A stretch of DNA of 64,000 nucleotides from NCBI GenBank assembly GCA_947489705.1, contig CANLEQ010000007.1, positions 1 through 64,000 on the forward strand. Direction: 5' to 3'. The position numbers and the translations under genes are program-made. The notes under the pieces were generated by a model. It ran no database searches. It was not told where the DNA came from and saw only the letters and a list, made by a program, of their open reading frames with translations. Origin of the DNA: an uncultured Paracoccaceae bacterium (GTDB taxonomy: Bacteria > Pseudomonadota > Alphaproteobacteria > Rhodobacterales > Rhodobacteraceae). Shown here piece after piece: positions 25,119 to 34,881 of the stretch. How positions within the stretch are numbered: the first letter of the stretch is position 1; each line of letters opens with the position of its first letter.

Positions 25119-27437
25119 TCAGGTGAACGTGTTGTCGCGCGGGAACCCACGCGGCGCCATGCGTCCCGCACCCGCGCGCTTGCCGATCCAGTCCGAAAGC
25201 TCGGTCTCGGTTCGGGTGCGGCCGGCCGGATCGCGCCACGACAGGCCGCGCGCCAGGGTGAAGGTGGTGGCATCGCTGAGCCCGCCATCCTTGAATTTCT
25301 GCAGGCGCACGCCCTTGCCGCGCGACATCTCCGGCAGCTCGTCGAGGGCGAAGACCAGCACCTTGCGGTTCTCGCCCACCGTCGCCACGTGATCGCCTGA
25401 GATGGCTTTCGCAAGGAGCGCGCGGGCCGGCGCACGCACGTTCAGCACCTGCTTGCCCGAGCGGGTCTGCGCCACGGCGTCGTCCTCGGGCAGAAGGAAG
25501 CCGTCGCCCGCGCTCGAGGCGACGAGCAGCCGCTCGCCGGGGCGGTGGATGCGCAGCTCGACGATCTCGGCCTCGTTGGGCAGGTCCACCATCAGGCGCA
25601 CCGGCTCGCCCATGCCGCGCCCGCCGGGAAGGCTGCTGACCGGGATGGTATAGAACCGCCCGTTCGACCCCATGAGCAGGAGCCGGTCGGTCGTCTCGGC
25701 GTGAAAGATGAAGCGCGGCCCGTCGCCGTCCTTGAACTTGAGCTCGCGACCGAGATCGATATGGCCGGTCATCGCGCGGATCCAGCCCATGCGCGAACAG
25801 ACGACCGTGACGGGCTCGCGGTCGATCATCGCCTCGATCGGCACGTCCTCGACCTCGCCCGCCGCGGCAAATTGCGTGAGCCTCTGGCCGCGGTGATAAT
25901 TCCTGCCGAACTGCACCTTGGTGGATTTCAGCTGATCGCTGATGCGCTCCCACTGGACGTCGGGGTTGCCCAGCAGATCCTCGATCTCGGCCCGTTCGAT
26001 CAGCAGCGCGTCGCGTTCGCGCCGGAGCTCGAGCTCCTCCAGGCGCCGCAGGGCACGCAGCCGCATGTTGAGGATCGCCTCGGCCTGCACCTCGGTCAGG
26101 TCGGGCACGTCGCTGTCCGACGGCAGCGGCGAGACGTAGTCGCGCTCGTCCGTGGCGCGAACGTGGTCCGCGCTCCAGTCCTGGAACATCAGAGCCTGCT
26201 TCGGGTCGTCGTCGTAGCGGATGATGTCGATGACCCGGTCGAGGTTCAGGAACGCGATGATGAAGCCTTCGAGCACCTCAAGCCGGTGGTCGATCTTGTC
26301 GAGCCGGTGCTGCGAGCGGCGCACCAGCACCTCGCGCCGGTGGTCGAGGAACGCGCGCAGCACCTCCTTCAACGAGCAGACCTTGGGCGTCCGCCCGTCG
26401 ATCAGCACGTTCATGTTCATCGCGAACCGCGTCTCGAGATCCGAACTCCGGTAGAGCATGTTCATCAGGATCTCGGGATCGACCGACCGCGACCGCGGCT
26501 CCAGGACGACGCGCACGTCCTCGGCGGATTCGTCGCGGATGTCGGCGAGGATCGGCAGCTTCTTCTGCTGCAGAAGCTCGGCGATCTTCTCGATCAGCTT
26601 GGATTTCTGGACCTGGTAAGGGATCTCCGTGACCACGATCTGCCACTGGCCGCGCCCGAGATCCTCGATCTCCCACTTGCAGCGCAGGCGGAAGCCGCCG
26701 CGGCCGGTACGATAGGTCTCGGCCATGCTCTCGGGGGTTTCGACGATGACGCCGCCGGTCGGGAAATCCGGGCCCTTGACGTATTTGAGCAGCGTGTCGT
26801 CGCGCGCCTCGGGCGTGCGGATCAAGTGGATGGCGGCGTCGCAGAGTTCGACGATGTTGTGCGGCGGAATGTTCGTGGCCATCCCCACGGCGATACCCGA
26901 GGAGCCGTTCGCCAGCAGGTTCGGGAACGAGGCGGGCAGGACCACGGGTTCGGTCAGGGTGCCGTCGTAATTCTCGCGGAAATCGACGGCATTCTCGGTA
27001 AGCCCGTCGAGAAGCGCCTCGGCGGCTTCGGTCATGCGGGCCTCGGTATAACGCGAGGCGGCCGGATTGTCGCCGTCGATGTTGCCGAAATTGCCCTGTC
27101 CGTCGACCAGCGGATAGCGCACGTTGAAATCCTGCGCGAGGCGCGCCATCGCGTCGTAGATCGCGGCATCGCCGTGCGGGTGGTAATTGCCCATGACGTC
27201 GCCGCTGATCTTGGCGGATTTGCGAAAGCCGCCGGTCGATCCGAGCCGAAGCTCACGCATTGCGTAAAGGATGCGCCGGTGCACCGGCTTGAGCCCGTCG
27301 CGCGCATCCGGAAGCGCGCGGTGCATGATCGTCGACAGCGCGTAGGTCAGGTATCGCTCGCCGATCGCGCGGCTGAGCGACTCGGTCGGCGAGGAAGGTC
27401 CGGTCGGGTCGTCGGTCTCGACGTTGTCATCACTCAT
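25119..27437 (-). CDS. parC: DNA topoisomerase IV subunit A
   Basis: The 772-residue subunit cuts and rejoins DNA during chromosome decatenation. The catalytic tyrosine is in AASRYTEARMT. The N-terminal core includes MHRALPDARDGLKPVHRRIL and GNYHPHGDAAIYDAM, and the C-terminal beta-pinwheel repeats are recognisable (RLLLMGSNGRFYTI, GDGFLLPEDD). The helix-4 position that is Ser80 in E. coli ParC is Ala here. The start at MSDDNVET is preferred over a longer upstream frame. Confidence 0.95.
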   Translation of the reverse strand: MSDDNVETDDPTGPSSPTESLSRAIGERYLTYALSTIMHRALPDARDGLKPVHRRILYAMRELRLGSTGGFRKSAKISGDVMGNYHPHGDAAIYDAMARLAQDFNVRYPLVDGQGNFGNIDGDNPAASRYTEARMTEAAEALLDGLTENAVDFRENYDGTLTEPVVLPASFPNLLANGSSGIAVGMATNIPPHNIVELCDAAIHLIRTPEARDDTLLKYVKGPDFPTGGVIVETPESMAETYRTGRGGFRLRCKWEIEDLGRGQWQIVVTEIPYQVQKSKLIEKIAELLQQKKLPILADIRDESAEDVRVVLEPRSRSVDPEILMNMLYRSSDLETRFAMNMNVLIDGRTPKVCSLKEVLRAFLDHRREVLVRRSQHRLDKIDHRLEVLEGFIIAFLNLDRVIDIIRYDDDPKQALMFQDWSADHVRATDERDYVSPLPSDSDVPDLTEVQAEAILNMRLRALRRLEELELRRERDALLIERAEIEDLLGNPDVQWERISDQLKSTKVQFGRNYHRGQRLTQFAAAGEVEDVPIEAMIDREPVTVVCSRMGWIRAMTGHIDLGRELKFKDGDGPRFIFHAETTDRLLLMGSNGRFYTIPVSSLPGGRGMGEPVRLMVDLPNEAEIVELRIHRPGERLLVASSAGDGFLLPEDDAVAQTRSGKQVLNVRAPARALLAKAISGDHVATVGENRKVLVFALDELPEMSRGKGVRLQKFKDGGLSDATTFTLARGLSWRDPAGRTRTETELSDWIGKRAGAGRMAPRGFPRDNTFT

Positions 27438-27566
27438 GGCGGTGGGATACCGACGCGTCGCCGGACCGGCAAGAACAGTTTTGTTCTCTGAGCGAAACGA
27501 ACTCTTCAATGATTTCGTGCTTCAATGCCCCTGAAGCGATGGCGCATGAGCAGAAGGCGACCCGGT

Positions 27567-28052
27567 ATGATACGGATGACACTGATACTACTGGCCTGTA
27601 TCGGGGTCACGATGGCAGTGGCAGGTCGCGACGTGAACGAGGCGTCCCAGAGGTCCGGATACGGCACGCAGGTCAGTCGGGCGGCGGCGGACCCTGCGGA
27701 ACGGGGCGGGACGGCGCGCCTCGCGCTCGACGACGAGGCCGGAGCCATCGCGCGCGCCCTCGCCGCCACGGCCGCGCCGGCCTCCGGCGGCACAAGCGAG
27801 ACGACGCCGGCGCCTGCCACCGTGAATACCGTGGCCGCGGCGCCGACCGAAGGGCTTCATGCCGTGACCGGCAACCGCGTCAACCTGCGCTCCGGCCCCT
27901 CGACCGCAAACCCCGTGGTGGATCAGGTCGTCCGCGACCAGCGCGTCGAGGTCCTCGAGGAAACGCCGGACGGATGGTTGCGCATCCGCGTGATGGAGAC
28001 GGGCCTCGAGGCCTATATCTTCGGGCGCTTCGTGGCCCCCCTGCGGGGATGA
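27567..28052 (+). CDS. Exported SH3-domain protein
   Basis: About 161 residues: a signal or anchor segment (TLILLACIGVTMAVAG), an Ala/Thr/Pro-rich linker, and a C-terminal bacterial SH3 domain (AVTGNRVNLRSGPSTANPVVDQV, then ETGLEAYIFGRFVAPL). Such domains bind the cell wall or peptide stems. Three in-frame ATGs exist (27525, 27546, 27567); the last follows AGAAGGCG at good spacing and gives the best signal peptide. Confidence 0.75.
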   Translation: MIRMTLILLACIGVTMAVAGRDVNEASQRSGYGTQVSRAAADPAERGGTARLALDDEAGAIARALAATAAPASGGTSETTPAPATVNTVAAAPTEGLHAVTGNRVNLRSGPSTANPVVDQVVRDQRVEVLEETPDGWLRIRVMETGLEAYIFGRFVAPLRG

Positions 28053-28128
28053 GCGCACCCCGCGCGGCCGATATTGCGTGGCCGGCGATGCGCCCCTATG
28101 CCGGTCAGAACGATCGCAGGGGACCGGC

Positions 28129-28956
28129 ATGGCGCGCAGCATACTCATTACCGGATGTTCGAGCGGCATCGGCCGCGACGCGGCGCTCACCCTGTCGCGG
28201 CGCGGCTGGCGCGTCTTCGCCACCGCCCGCGACGAAGACAGCCTCGCGCGGCTGAACGCTTCCGGGGTCACCGCGCTGCCGATGGAGATGTCGGACGGGC
28301 GCAGCGTCGCCGACGGGCTGTCGCAGGTTCTCGAGGCGACCGGCGGAACGCTCGACGCACTTTACAACAATGCCGCCTTCGCCTGTCCCGGCGCGGTCGA
28401 GGATCTGCCGGCAGGCGCGCTCAGGGCAGTCTTCGAGACCAACGTCTTCGGCCTGCACGACCTCACCACCCGCGTGATCCCGGTCATGCGCGCGCAGGGC
28501 GGCGGGCGCATCGTGCAATGCTCGTCGGTCCTGGGTTACGTGCCGATGGCGTGGCGCGGGGCCTATGTGGCGTCGAAATTCGCGCTCGAAGGACTGACCG
28601 ACACGCTGCGCATCGAGATGCGCGACACGCCCGTCCGCATCATCACCCTGCAACCCGGCCCCATCGCCTCGCGGATCCGGACCAACTCGATCCCGCATTT
28701 CGAGGCATGGATCGACTGGCGCAACTCGCCCCGCCGCGGGCAATACGAGGCGAGCCTGCTGAAACGGCTCTACGAACCGTCGGGCTCCGACAGGTTCCAG
28801 CTTCCGCCCTCCGCCGCGACCCGAACCCTCCTGCGCGCCCTCGAGGCCCGCACCCCCCGCGCGCATTACCGCGTGACGATGCCGAGCCATATCATGGCAG
28901 CCGCGAGACGCATCCTGCCGCAGCGCGCGCTCGACGCGCTGATCGCCCGCGGCTGA
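28129..28956 (+). CDS. Short-chain dehydrogenase/reductase
   Basis: The protein has 275 residues and a Rossmann fold with TGCSSGIG near the N-terminus, NNAA in place of the usual NNAG, and the catalytic YVASK preceded by CSSVLGY. It oxidises or reduces a hydroxyl/keto group with NAD(P)H. Sequence form resembles retinol/steroid-type classical SDRs of unknown substrate. GCAGGGGACC precedes the ATG; the 17 additional upstream codons look non-coding. Confidence 0.88.
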   Translation: MARSILITGCSSGIGRDAALTLSRRGWRVFATARDEDSLARLNASGVTALPMEMSDGRSVADGLSQVLEATGGTLDALYNNAAFACPGAVEDLPAGALRAVFETNVFGLHDLTTRVIPVMRAQGGGRIVQCSSVLGYVPMAWRGAYVASKFALEGLTDTLRIEMRDTPVRIITLQPGPIASRIRTNSIPHFEAWIDWRNSPRRGQYEASLLKRLYEPSGSDRFQLPPSAATRTLLRALEARTPRAHYRVTMPSHIMAAARRILPQRALDALIARG

Positions 28957-29035
28957 AACGCTGCTTCGAAACGCCACCCTCGCAATCGGGCGCGGATCGG
29001 CCTAGGTCTTCGGGCAACATCCGACCGGAGGTTCC

Positions 29036-29242
29036 ATGACCAGCGATCCGTTCTTCATTCTCGTCGTCGTCGCCGTGCTGGTGGTCCTGGCGATCCTGCT
29101 GCTCGGGATCTCCTCGTTCGGACGCGGGGGCGAGGCGAATGCCCGGCAATCCAACAAGTACATGCGATGGCGCATCTATGCCCAGGCCGTGGCCGTCGTC
29201 GTCATCCTGATCTTCGTCTATTTCCGCCGCATGGGAGGCTGA
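29036..29242 (+). CDS. Twin transmembrane helix small protein (HIG1-like)
   Basis: The 68-residue protein consists of two membrane helices (FFILVVVAVLVVLAILLLGI and IYAQAVAVVVILIFVYF) joined by a short polar loop with KYMRWRI, the pattern of the bacterial HIG1-like family, linked in other organisms to respiratory supercomplexes. CGGAGGTTCC precedes the ATG. It is immediately followed, three bases later, by the PduO gene. Confidence 0.85.
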   Translation: MTSDPFFILVVVAVLVVLAILLLGISSFGRGGEANARQSNKYMRWRIYAQAVAVVVILIFVYFRRMGG

Positions 29243-29245
29243 ACC

Positions 29246-29818
29246 ATGGTCGTTCTGAACAAGATCTACACCCGCAGCGGCGACGGTGGCGAAACGGCTC
29301 TCGGCAACGGCACGCGCGTTGCCAAATACGACGCCCGTGTCACCGCCTATGGCACGGTCGACGAGACCAACGCCTGTTTCGGGTTGGCCCGCCTGCACGC
29401 CGAGGATGACATGGCCACCGCCATCTCGCGGATCCAGAACGACCTTTTCGACCTCGGCGCGGATCTCTGCCGGCCGGAAATGGAAAAGGACGGCGAGGCC
29501 GAATATACGCCCCTGCGGATGACGAACGCGCAGACCACGCGCCTCGAGACCGAGATCGACGCGATGAACGAGGCGCTGGAGCCGCTCCGGAGCTTCGTTC
29601 TGCCGGGCGGGACCGCGCTTGCCGCGCATCTGCATCTCTGCCGCACGGTCTCGCGCCGGGCCGAGCGGCTGACGATGGAACTTGCCGCGCGCGAAGCGGT
29701 GAACCCGGCCGCGCTGCACTATCTCAACCGGCTGAGCGACTGGTGCTTTTGCGCCGCGCGCATCGCCAACGATGACGGGCGCGCCGACATCCTGTGGCAG
29801 CCCGGCGCGAACCGGTAG
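29246..29818 (+). CDS. pduO: Cob(I)alamin adenosyltransferase, PduO type
   Basis: The 190-residue enzyme transfers adenosine from ATP to cob(I)alamin, making adenosylcobalamin. The ATP-binding start is KIYTRSGDGGETALGNGTRV, followed by YDARVTAYGTVDETNA and the C-terminal helix RLSDWCFCAAR. It is part of B12 metabolism and supplies the coenzyme for methylmalonyl-CoA mutase, which would act after the PccAB reaction. It is probably transcribed with the twin-helix gene and the etf genes. Confidence 0.92.
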   Translation: MVVLNKIYTRSGDGGETALGNGTRVAKYDARVTAYGTVDETNACFGLARLHAEDDMATAISRIQNDLFDLGADLCRPEMEKDGEAEYTPLRMTNAQTTRLETEIDAMNEALEPLRSFVLPGGTALAAHLHLCRTVSRRAERLTMELAAREAVNPAALHYLNRLSDWCFCAARIANDDGRADILWQPGANR

Positions 29819-29921
29819 GCCTCCCCTGGCGGGGGCCTCTGCGCCGTGAAACGCGCTTTTGCCCTGTCGCCTTCAGCCAAGGCGCGTTATTTCCGGTCCT
29901 GAACGTATTGGGAGACAGCTC

Positions 29922-30683
29922 ATGAAAATCCTCGTTCCGGTGAAACGGGTGATCGATTACAACGTGAAGGTTCGTGTGAAAGGCGACGGCTCGGGCGTGG
30001 ACCTTGCCAACGTCAAGATGAGCATGAACCCGTTCGACGAGATCGCGGTCGAGCAGGCGATCCGCATGAAGGAGGCGGGCACCGCCGAGGAAGTCGTCGC
30101 CGTCTCCATCGGGGTGAAACAGGCGCAGGAAACCCTGCGCACCGCGCTCGCCATGGGTGCCGATCGCGCGATCCTGATCGTCGCCTCCGACGACGTGCAC
30201 AAGGATATCGAACCGCTTGCCGTCGCCAAGCTGCTCAAGGGTGTCGTGGACGAGGAGCAACCGGGCATCGTGCTCTGCGGCAAGCAGGCGATCGACAACG
30301 ACATGAACGCCACGGGCCAGATGCTGGCCGCGCTCCTGGGCTGGGGCCAGGCGACCTTCGCCTCGGCAATCGAGATCGAGGGGGATCAGGCCCTGGTCAA
30401 GCGCGAGGTCGACGGCGGCATGCAATCGATCAAGGTGAAGATGCCGGCCGTGATCTCGGTCGATCTGCGCCTCAACGAGCCGCGCTATGCGTCGCTTCCC
30501 AACATCATGAAGGCGAAGAAGAAGCCGCTGGAAGAGAAGACGCCCGAGAATTACGGCGTCGACATCTCGCCGCGGCTCGAGATCGTCACGACGACCGAGC
30601 CCCCGGAACGCAAGGGCGGCGTGATCGTCGAGTCGGTCGACGATCTCGTGGACAAGCTGAAAAACGAAGCGGGGGTGATCTGA
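29922..30683 (+). CDS. etfB: Electron transfer flavoprotein beta subunit
   Basis: The 253-residue subunit binds AMP and, with EtfA, accepts electrons from acyl-CoA and other dehydrogenases for ETF-ubiquinone oxidoreductase. The start [18 protein letters not shown] is characteristic; [21 protein letters not shown] and the recognition loop ([17 protein letters not shown]) are intact. GGGAGACAGCTC precedes the ATG. The stop overlaps the etfA start by one base. Confidence 0.96.
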   Translation: MKILVPVKRVIDYNVKVRVKGDGSGVDLANVKMSMNPFDEIAVEQAIRMKEAGTAEEVVAVSIGVKQAQETLRTALAMGADRAILIVASDDVHKDIEPLAVAKLLKGVVDEEQPGIVLCGKQAIDNDMNATGQMLAALLGWGQATFASAIEIEGDQALVKREVDGGMQSIKVKMPAVISVDLRLNEPRYASLPNIMKAKKKPLEEKTPENYGVDISPRLEIVTTTEPPERKGGVIVESVDDLVDKLKNEAGVI

Positions 30684-31609
30684 TGGCGGTTCTTCTTCTG
30701 GCCGAGGTCAATGGCGGCAAGCTCAACATGGATGCGACGGCAAAGGCCGTGACGGCCGCGGCGAAACTCGGCGAGGTCACCATCCTCTGCGCCGGGGAAA
30801 CCTGCGCCGATGCCGGCCGGGAGGCCGCGACGATCGATGGCGTCGCAAAGGTTCTCGTGGCCGAGGATGCGCTTTACGGGCACCGGCTGGCCGAACCCAC
30901 CGCGGCGCTTCTGGTCAGCCTCGCGGGTGATTACGACCACGTCGCGGCACCGGCCACCACGGATGCCAAGAACATCCTGCCGCGGGTTGCGGCGCTGCTC
31001 GACGTGATGATGATCACCGACGTGTCGGGCATCATAGACGGCGACACGTTCGAACGCCCGGTCTATGCCGGCAACGCAATCCAGACGGTCAAGTCGCGTG
31101 ACCCCAAGAAGGTGCTGTCGATCCGCACCTCGACCTTCGACGTCGCGGGCACGGGCGGCGCGGCCGAGGTCGCCGAGATCGGGACCGCCGAGGCACCCGG
31201 CCTGTCGGAATGGGTCGAGGATCACGTCGCGGAATCGGATCGTCCGGAACTCACCAGCGCGCATATCGTCGTCTCGGGCGGTCGCGGCATCGGCTCCGAA
31301 GAGAACTTCGCGATGGTCGAGAAGCTGGCCGACAAGCTCGGGGCGGCTGTCGGCGCATCGCGGGCCGCGGTCGATTCCGGGTATGCGCCGAACGACTGGC
31401 AGGTGGGCCAGACCGGCAAGGTCGTCGCCCCGGATCTCTACATCGCGCTGGGCATTTCCGGCGCCATCCAGCACCTCGCCGGAATGAAGGACAGCAAGGT
31501 CATCGTCGCGATCAACAAGGACGAGGAGGCGCCGATCTTCCAGGTCGCCGATTACGGTCTTGTCGCAGACCTCTTCCAGGCCGTCCCGGAACTGACCGAG
31601 AAACTTTGA
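30683..31609 (+). CDS. etfA: Electron transfer flavoprotein alpha subunit
   Basis: The 308-residue FAD-binding subunit has the C-terminal signature [20 protein letters not shown] with [20 protein letters not shown] and [15 protein letters not shown]. It forms a heterodimer with EtfB and carries electrons from beta-oxidation and amino acid dehydrogenases. A TGATG overlap couples its translation to etfB. The acyl-CoA synthetase about 10 kb away and the dehydrogenase downstream are functionally related. Confidence 0.96.
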   Translation: MAVLLLAEVNGGKLNMDATAKAVTAAAKLGEVTILCAGETCADAGREAATIDGVAKVLVAEDALYGHRLAEPTAALLVSLAGDYDHVAAPATTDAKNILPRVAALLDVMMITDVSGIIDGDTFERPVYAGNAIQTVKSRDPKKVLSIRTSTFDVAGTGGAAEVAEIGTAEAPGLSEWVEDHVAESDRPELTSAHIVVSGGRGIGSEENFAMVEKLADKLGAAVGASRAAVDSGYAPNDWQVGQTGKVVAPDLYIALGISGAIQHLAGMKDSKVIVAINKDEEAPIFQVADYGLVADLFQAVPELTEKL

Positions 31610-31619
31610 CGGGATCTTC

Positions 31620-31662
31620 CGCCCGAAGCATCGGCGTGGCGACACGCAGGAGGCTTCGGGCG
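31620..31662 (+). terminator. Inverted repeat between etfA and the dehydrogenase gene
   Basis: CGCCCGAAGC and GCTTCGGGCG form a 10-bp stem with a 23-base loop, starting 11 bases after the etfA stop. No T-run follows. It may be a partial terminator or a 3' stabiliser within the operon. Confidence 0.45.
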
Positions 31663-31688
31663 CGCCGGCGGAACAGAAACGGAGACGA

Positions 31689-32567
31689 ATGATGAAGGTT
31701 GAAACCGTCGGCGTAGTAGGCGCGGGCCAGATGGGCAACGGGATCGCGCATGTCTTCGCTTTATCGGGCTACGACGTTCTGCTGACGGATGTCGATGCGG
31801 CGGCGCTCGACCGGGCGCTCGCGACGATCGGACGAAATCTCGACCGTCAGGTCAGCCGCGAGAAGATCTCCCCCAGCGATCGCGATGCCGCCATGGAGCG
31901 CCTGAAGACCACCCCGACGCTGACCGAGCTGGGCCAGTCCGATCTGGTGATCGAAGCCGCGACCGAACGCGAGAGCGTCAAGGATGCCATCTTCGCCGAA
32001 CTCGTCCCGGCCCTGAAGCCCGGGACGATCCTGACATCCAACACCTCGTCGATCTCGATCACGCGGCTCGCCTCGAAGACCGACCGGCCGGAGAAGTTCC
32101 TGGGCTTTCACTTCATGAACCCGGTCCCGGTCATGAGCCTCGTCGAGCTCATCCGCGGGATCGCCACCGACGAGGCCACGTTCGAGACCTGCATGGAAGT
32201 CGTCTCGCGACTGGGCAAGACCGCCGCCGTGGCCGAGGATTTCCCCGCCTTTATCGTCAACCGCATCCTGATGCCGATGATCAACGAGGCTGTCTATGTC
32301 CTCTACGAGGGGGTGGGAGACGTGCGTTCTATCGACAAGGCGATGAAGCTCGGCACCAACCACCCGATGGGGCCGCTCGAGCTTGCCGATTTCATCGGTC
32401 TCGATACCTGTCTCGCGATCATGAACGTGCTGCACGACGGGCTGGCCGATACCAAGTACCGCCCCTGCCCGCTGCTGACGAAATATGTCGAAGCCGGGTG
32501 GCTCGGTCGCAAGACCGGGCGGGGATTCTACGATTACAGCGGGGACGAGCCGGTTCCCACGCGCTAG
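31689..32567 (+). CDS. hbd: 3-hydroxybutyryl-CoA dehydrogenase
   Basis: The 292-residue enzyme oxidises (S)-3-hydroxyacyl-CoA with NAD. The nucleotide loop is GVVGAGQMGNGIAHVFALSGYDV; the signature GFHFMNPVPVMSLVELI contains the catalytic His, and NHPMGPLELADFIGLDTC is in the C-terminal helical domain. GGAGACGA lies before the start. Either of two adjacent ATG codons could be used. It follows etfBA in the same direction and fits a short-chain acyl-CoA pathway. It converges on dedA with a four-base overlap. Confidence 0.93.
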   Translation: MMKVETVGVVGAGQMGNGIAHVFALSGYDVLLTDVDAAALDRALATIGRNLDRQVSREKISPSDRDAAMERLKTTPTLTELGQSDLVIEAATERESVKDAIFAELVPALKPGTILTSNTSSISITRLASKTDRPEKFLGFHFMNPVPVMSLVELIRGIATDEATFETCMEVVSRLGKTAAVAEDFPAFIVNRILMPMINEAVYVLYEGVGDVRSIDKAMKLGTNHPMGPLELADFIGLDTCLAIMNVLHDGLADTKYRPCPLLTKYVEAGWLGRKTGRGFYDYSGDEPVPTR

Positions 32568-33181
32568 GTTTCGCGCGCCTTGGGCGCACGACGCCGATAG
32601 GTCGCGACGCGCCAGACATACCATGCCGCGATCGCGACGACGACCGCCGTCGAGACCGGGTTGAGATATTGCGAGACCCGCTCGTATTGCGATTCCAGAA
32701 GATACCCCGCACCTGTCAGCAGTGCGGTCCAGAGGCTCGTTCCGAGCGCGGAATAGGCGAGGAACCTGCCAAAGGGCATCGGGACCAGTCCGGCCGGCAC
32801 GGAGATGAACGTTCTCACCGTCGGTACGAGACGACCGATCAGGACCGCGGCGCCTCCATGGCGATCGAACCATTGCTGCGCCTGATCGAACTCGTCCGGC
32901 GATACGGTCAGCCATCGGCCGTACCTGGCCGCCAACCGCCGGATCCGTTCAGGCCCCACCTTCAGCCCGATCCAGTACCACAGCGCCGCGCCGGCAAGGG
33001 ATCCGACGATTCCCGCGATCAGCACGCCCCAGAAATTCATCGGCCCCGTTGCGGCGGTAAAGCCGGCAAGCGGCATGATCAATTCGGACGGGATCGGCGG
33101 AAAGACATTCTCGGCGAACATCAGCAACGCGATGCCGACATAGCCGACCTGCTCCACGATACCCGAAATCCAGTCGAACAT
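32564..33181 (-). CDS. DedA family membrane protein
   Basis: The 205-residue inner-membrane protein has the two DedA motifs: FPPIPSELIMPLAGF in the first re-entrant part and GRLVPTVRTFISVPAGL in the second. Current knowledge links the family to lipid (undecaprenyl phosphate or phosphatidylethanolamine) flipping. AAAGGAGGTGCAC precedes the ATG at MFDWISG, deciding this start over an upstream in-frame ATG. The end overlaps the hbd stop. Confidence 0.9.
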   Translation of the reverse strand: MFDWISGIVEQVGYVGIALLMFAENVFPPIPSELIMPLAGFTAATGPMNFWGVLIAGIVGSLAGAALWYWIGLKVGPERIRRLAARYGRWLTVSPDEFDQAQQWFDRHGGAAVLIGRLVPTVRTFISVPAGLVPMPFGRFLAYSALGTSLWTALLTGAGYLLESQYERVSQYLNPVSTAVVVAIAAWYVWRVATYRRRAPKARET

Positions 33182-33292
33182 GCGTGCACCTCCTTTGGTC
33201 ACGACCCGAACAAGATCCCCACGGCTTCCGTTCCGTTGCCCGGGCCCGGCCGTAGGGAAACACGGGTTGCGGATGGACGAACGCGTCGGCGG

Positions 33293-33562
33293 CTACATGC
33301 CTTCGCCGAACCGGTCGCCGACGAGGGCCTCGATGGCATCGGCCAGAAGGTCGGCCTGCGCACCGCTGGTCTCGACCTCGATATAGGTTCCGCGCGATGC
33401 GGCCAGCATCAGAAGGCCCATGATGCTGTCGCCGGAGGCACTTTGTCCGTCGCGCCGGATCTCGGCATGAGCGTCGTAGCTCTCGACGGTTTCGACGAGC
33501 TTGGCCGATGCGCGCGCATGAAGGCCCTTCTCGTTCACGATTTCCAGTCTGCGCTTGGCCAA
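33293..33562 (-). CDS. ptsH: HPr phosphocarrier protein
   Basis: The 89-residue HPr carries the phosphorylatable His15 in NEKGLHARASA and the regulatory Ser46 in SASGDSIMGLL. In alphaproteobacteria the protein passes phosphate from EI to the mannose-type EIIA without importing sugar, and Ser46 is phosphorylated by HprK. It is last in the chvI-chvG-hprK-rapZ-EIIA-ptsH order and starts three bases after the EIIA stop. Confidence 0.95.
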   Translation of the reverse strand: MAKRRLEIVNEKGLHARASAKLVETVESYDAHAEIRRDGQSASGDSIMGLLMLAASRGTYIEVETSGAQADLLADAIEALVGDRFGEGM

Positions 33563-33565
33563 GAA

Positions 33566-33985
33566 CTATCCCTTCGCCCCAGCGAGCCGAAGATCCGGCG
33601 CGGGATCGCTCAGCGCGTCGAGGTATTTGCGCCCCGCCATCAACGCGGCATGTACCGCATCGTGCACCGGAAGATGCCGGGATTTTGCAAGTTTGATCAG
33701 CAGCGGCAGATTCGCGCCATAGACGATCCGCCGATCGGCGGGATTGCAGGCCCTGATGCTCAGATTGGAGGGGGAACCGCCGAACATGTCGGTCGCCACG
33801 ACGACACCGCGGCCCGTATCGACGGCATCGGCTGCGCGGCAGATCTCGGCCTGCTTTTCGACCCGATCGCATTCGGGCTCGATGGCGATGGCGCACATCC
33901 CATCCTGCGGGCCGACCACATGTTCGACCGCGGCGAGCAATTCCCGGGCCAATCCCCCGTGTGCGACGATGACGATGCCGATCAC
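33566..33985 (-). CDS. PTS mannose-type EIIA protein
   Basis: The 139-residue protein has the EIIA-Man fold with phosphorylated His9 in [13 protein letters not shown] and [12 protein letters not shown] as the second conserved loop. No IIB or IIC permease is encoded nearby, so it is a regulatory relay taking phosphate from HPr. The start overlaps the rapZ stop by four bases. In related bacteria this EIIA-HPr pair feeds into the ChvGI system encoded upstream. Confidence 0.92.
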   Translation of the reverse strand: MIGIVIVAHGGLARELLAAVEHVVGPQDGMCAIAIEPECDRVEKQAEICRAADAVDTGRGVVVATDMFGGSPSNLSIRACNPADRRIVYGANLPLLIKLAKSRHLPVHDAVHAALMAGRKYLDALSDPAPDLRLAGAKG

Positions 33986-34881
33986 GGCTTAGATTCCCCT
34001 GCCTGGCCACGCTGCATTCCGGCATGGCGCTCAAGCTCACGGTGGCGAGTTGACACCCGCCACCCCTCCTGCGCAAGGGCTTTTGCCAGGTATTCCGCTA
34101 CGGCAACGGATCTGTGTTGGCCGCCTGTACACCCAAGCGCGATCGCCAGGTGCGTCTTGCCCTCTTCGCGGTAGGCAGGCAGGATCGACAGGATCAGGCC
34201 GGACAGTTTCGCGAAGAACGCATCGAACCGTGGATCGCCCGCGACGTAGGTCGCGACCGCGGCGTCCCGGCCGTCGCGCCGCCGCAGGTCGGGCTCCCAA
34301 TGCGGGTTGCGCAGGAAACGCAAGTCGAACACCAGATCGACCCCGCGCGGCAACCCGCGCTTGTAGGAAAAGGACTGCACCGACAGGGCGAGCCCCGGTG
34401 CCGCCCCGTCCTCGAAGAGCCGCGCCAGTTCGGCGCGCAGGTCGTGCGGGGTCATCTCCGAGGTATCGATCAGGATCTCTGCGCGCTCGCGTATCGGTTG
34501 CAGCAAATCCGCCTCGCGGGCGATGCCGGCCGCAGGCGTCTCCTGCGGGGCCAGCGGGTGCCGGCGGCGGGTCTCGGAATAGCGGCGCTGCAGGACCTCG
34601 CCGTTGGCGTCGAGATAGAGGATCTCGGCGCGCATTTCGGGCCACGCCGTCAGCCGCGCGATGAGATCGACCATCGCGTCGGTGGTGAAATCGCGATTGC
34701 GGGCATCGACGCCGAGCGCCAGACGCCGGGCATCCCCCGGAACCAGCAGGCGATCGATCAGCGACAGGGGCAGGTTGTCGATCGCTTCGAACCCCATATC
34801 CTCGAGCGCGTTGATCGCGGTCGATCGCCCGGCACCGGACGGCCCCGTCACGAGGACCAGATGTGTCTGTTCGCCCGTCAA
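33982..34881 (-). CDS. rapZ: RNase adapter / nucleotide-binding protein RapZ
   Basis: About 299 residues from the proposed TTG start, matching the family. The Walker A loop is [11 protein letters not shown], followed by [16 protein letters not shown]; the C-terminal domain ends with [19 protein letters not shown]. In E. coli RapZ guides RNase E to small RNAs for amino-sugar control; the alphaproteobacterial role is less clear. The TTG overlaps the hprK stop. In-frame ATG codons at 34932 and 34992 lie inside hprK and give a non-family N-terminus. Confidence 0.88.
   Translation of the reverse strand: MTGEQTHLVLVTGPSGAGRSTAINALEDMGFEAIDNLPLSLIDRLLVPGDARRLALGVDARNRDFTTDAMVDLIARLTAWPEMRAEILYLDANGEVLQRRYSETRRRHPLAPQETPAAGIAREADLLQPIRERAEILIDTSEMTPHDLRAELARLFEDGAAPGLALSVQSFSYKRGLPRGVDLVFDLRFLRNPHWEPDLRRRDGRDAAVATYVAGDPRFDAFFAKLSGLILSILPAYREEGKTHLAIALGCTGGQHRSVAVAEYLAKALAQEGWRVSTRHRELERHAGMQRGQAGESKP

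Noticed and set aside
25545-27491. 648-codon plus-strand frame opposite parC
   Set aside because: A shadow of parC caused by high GC at third positions; composition is unlike any real protein.
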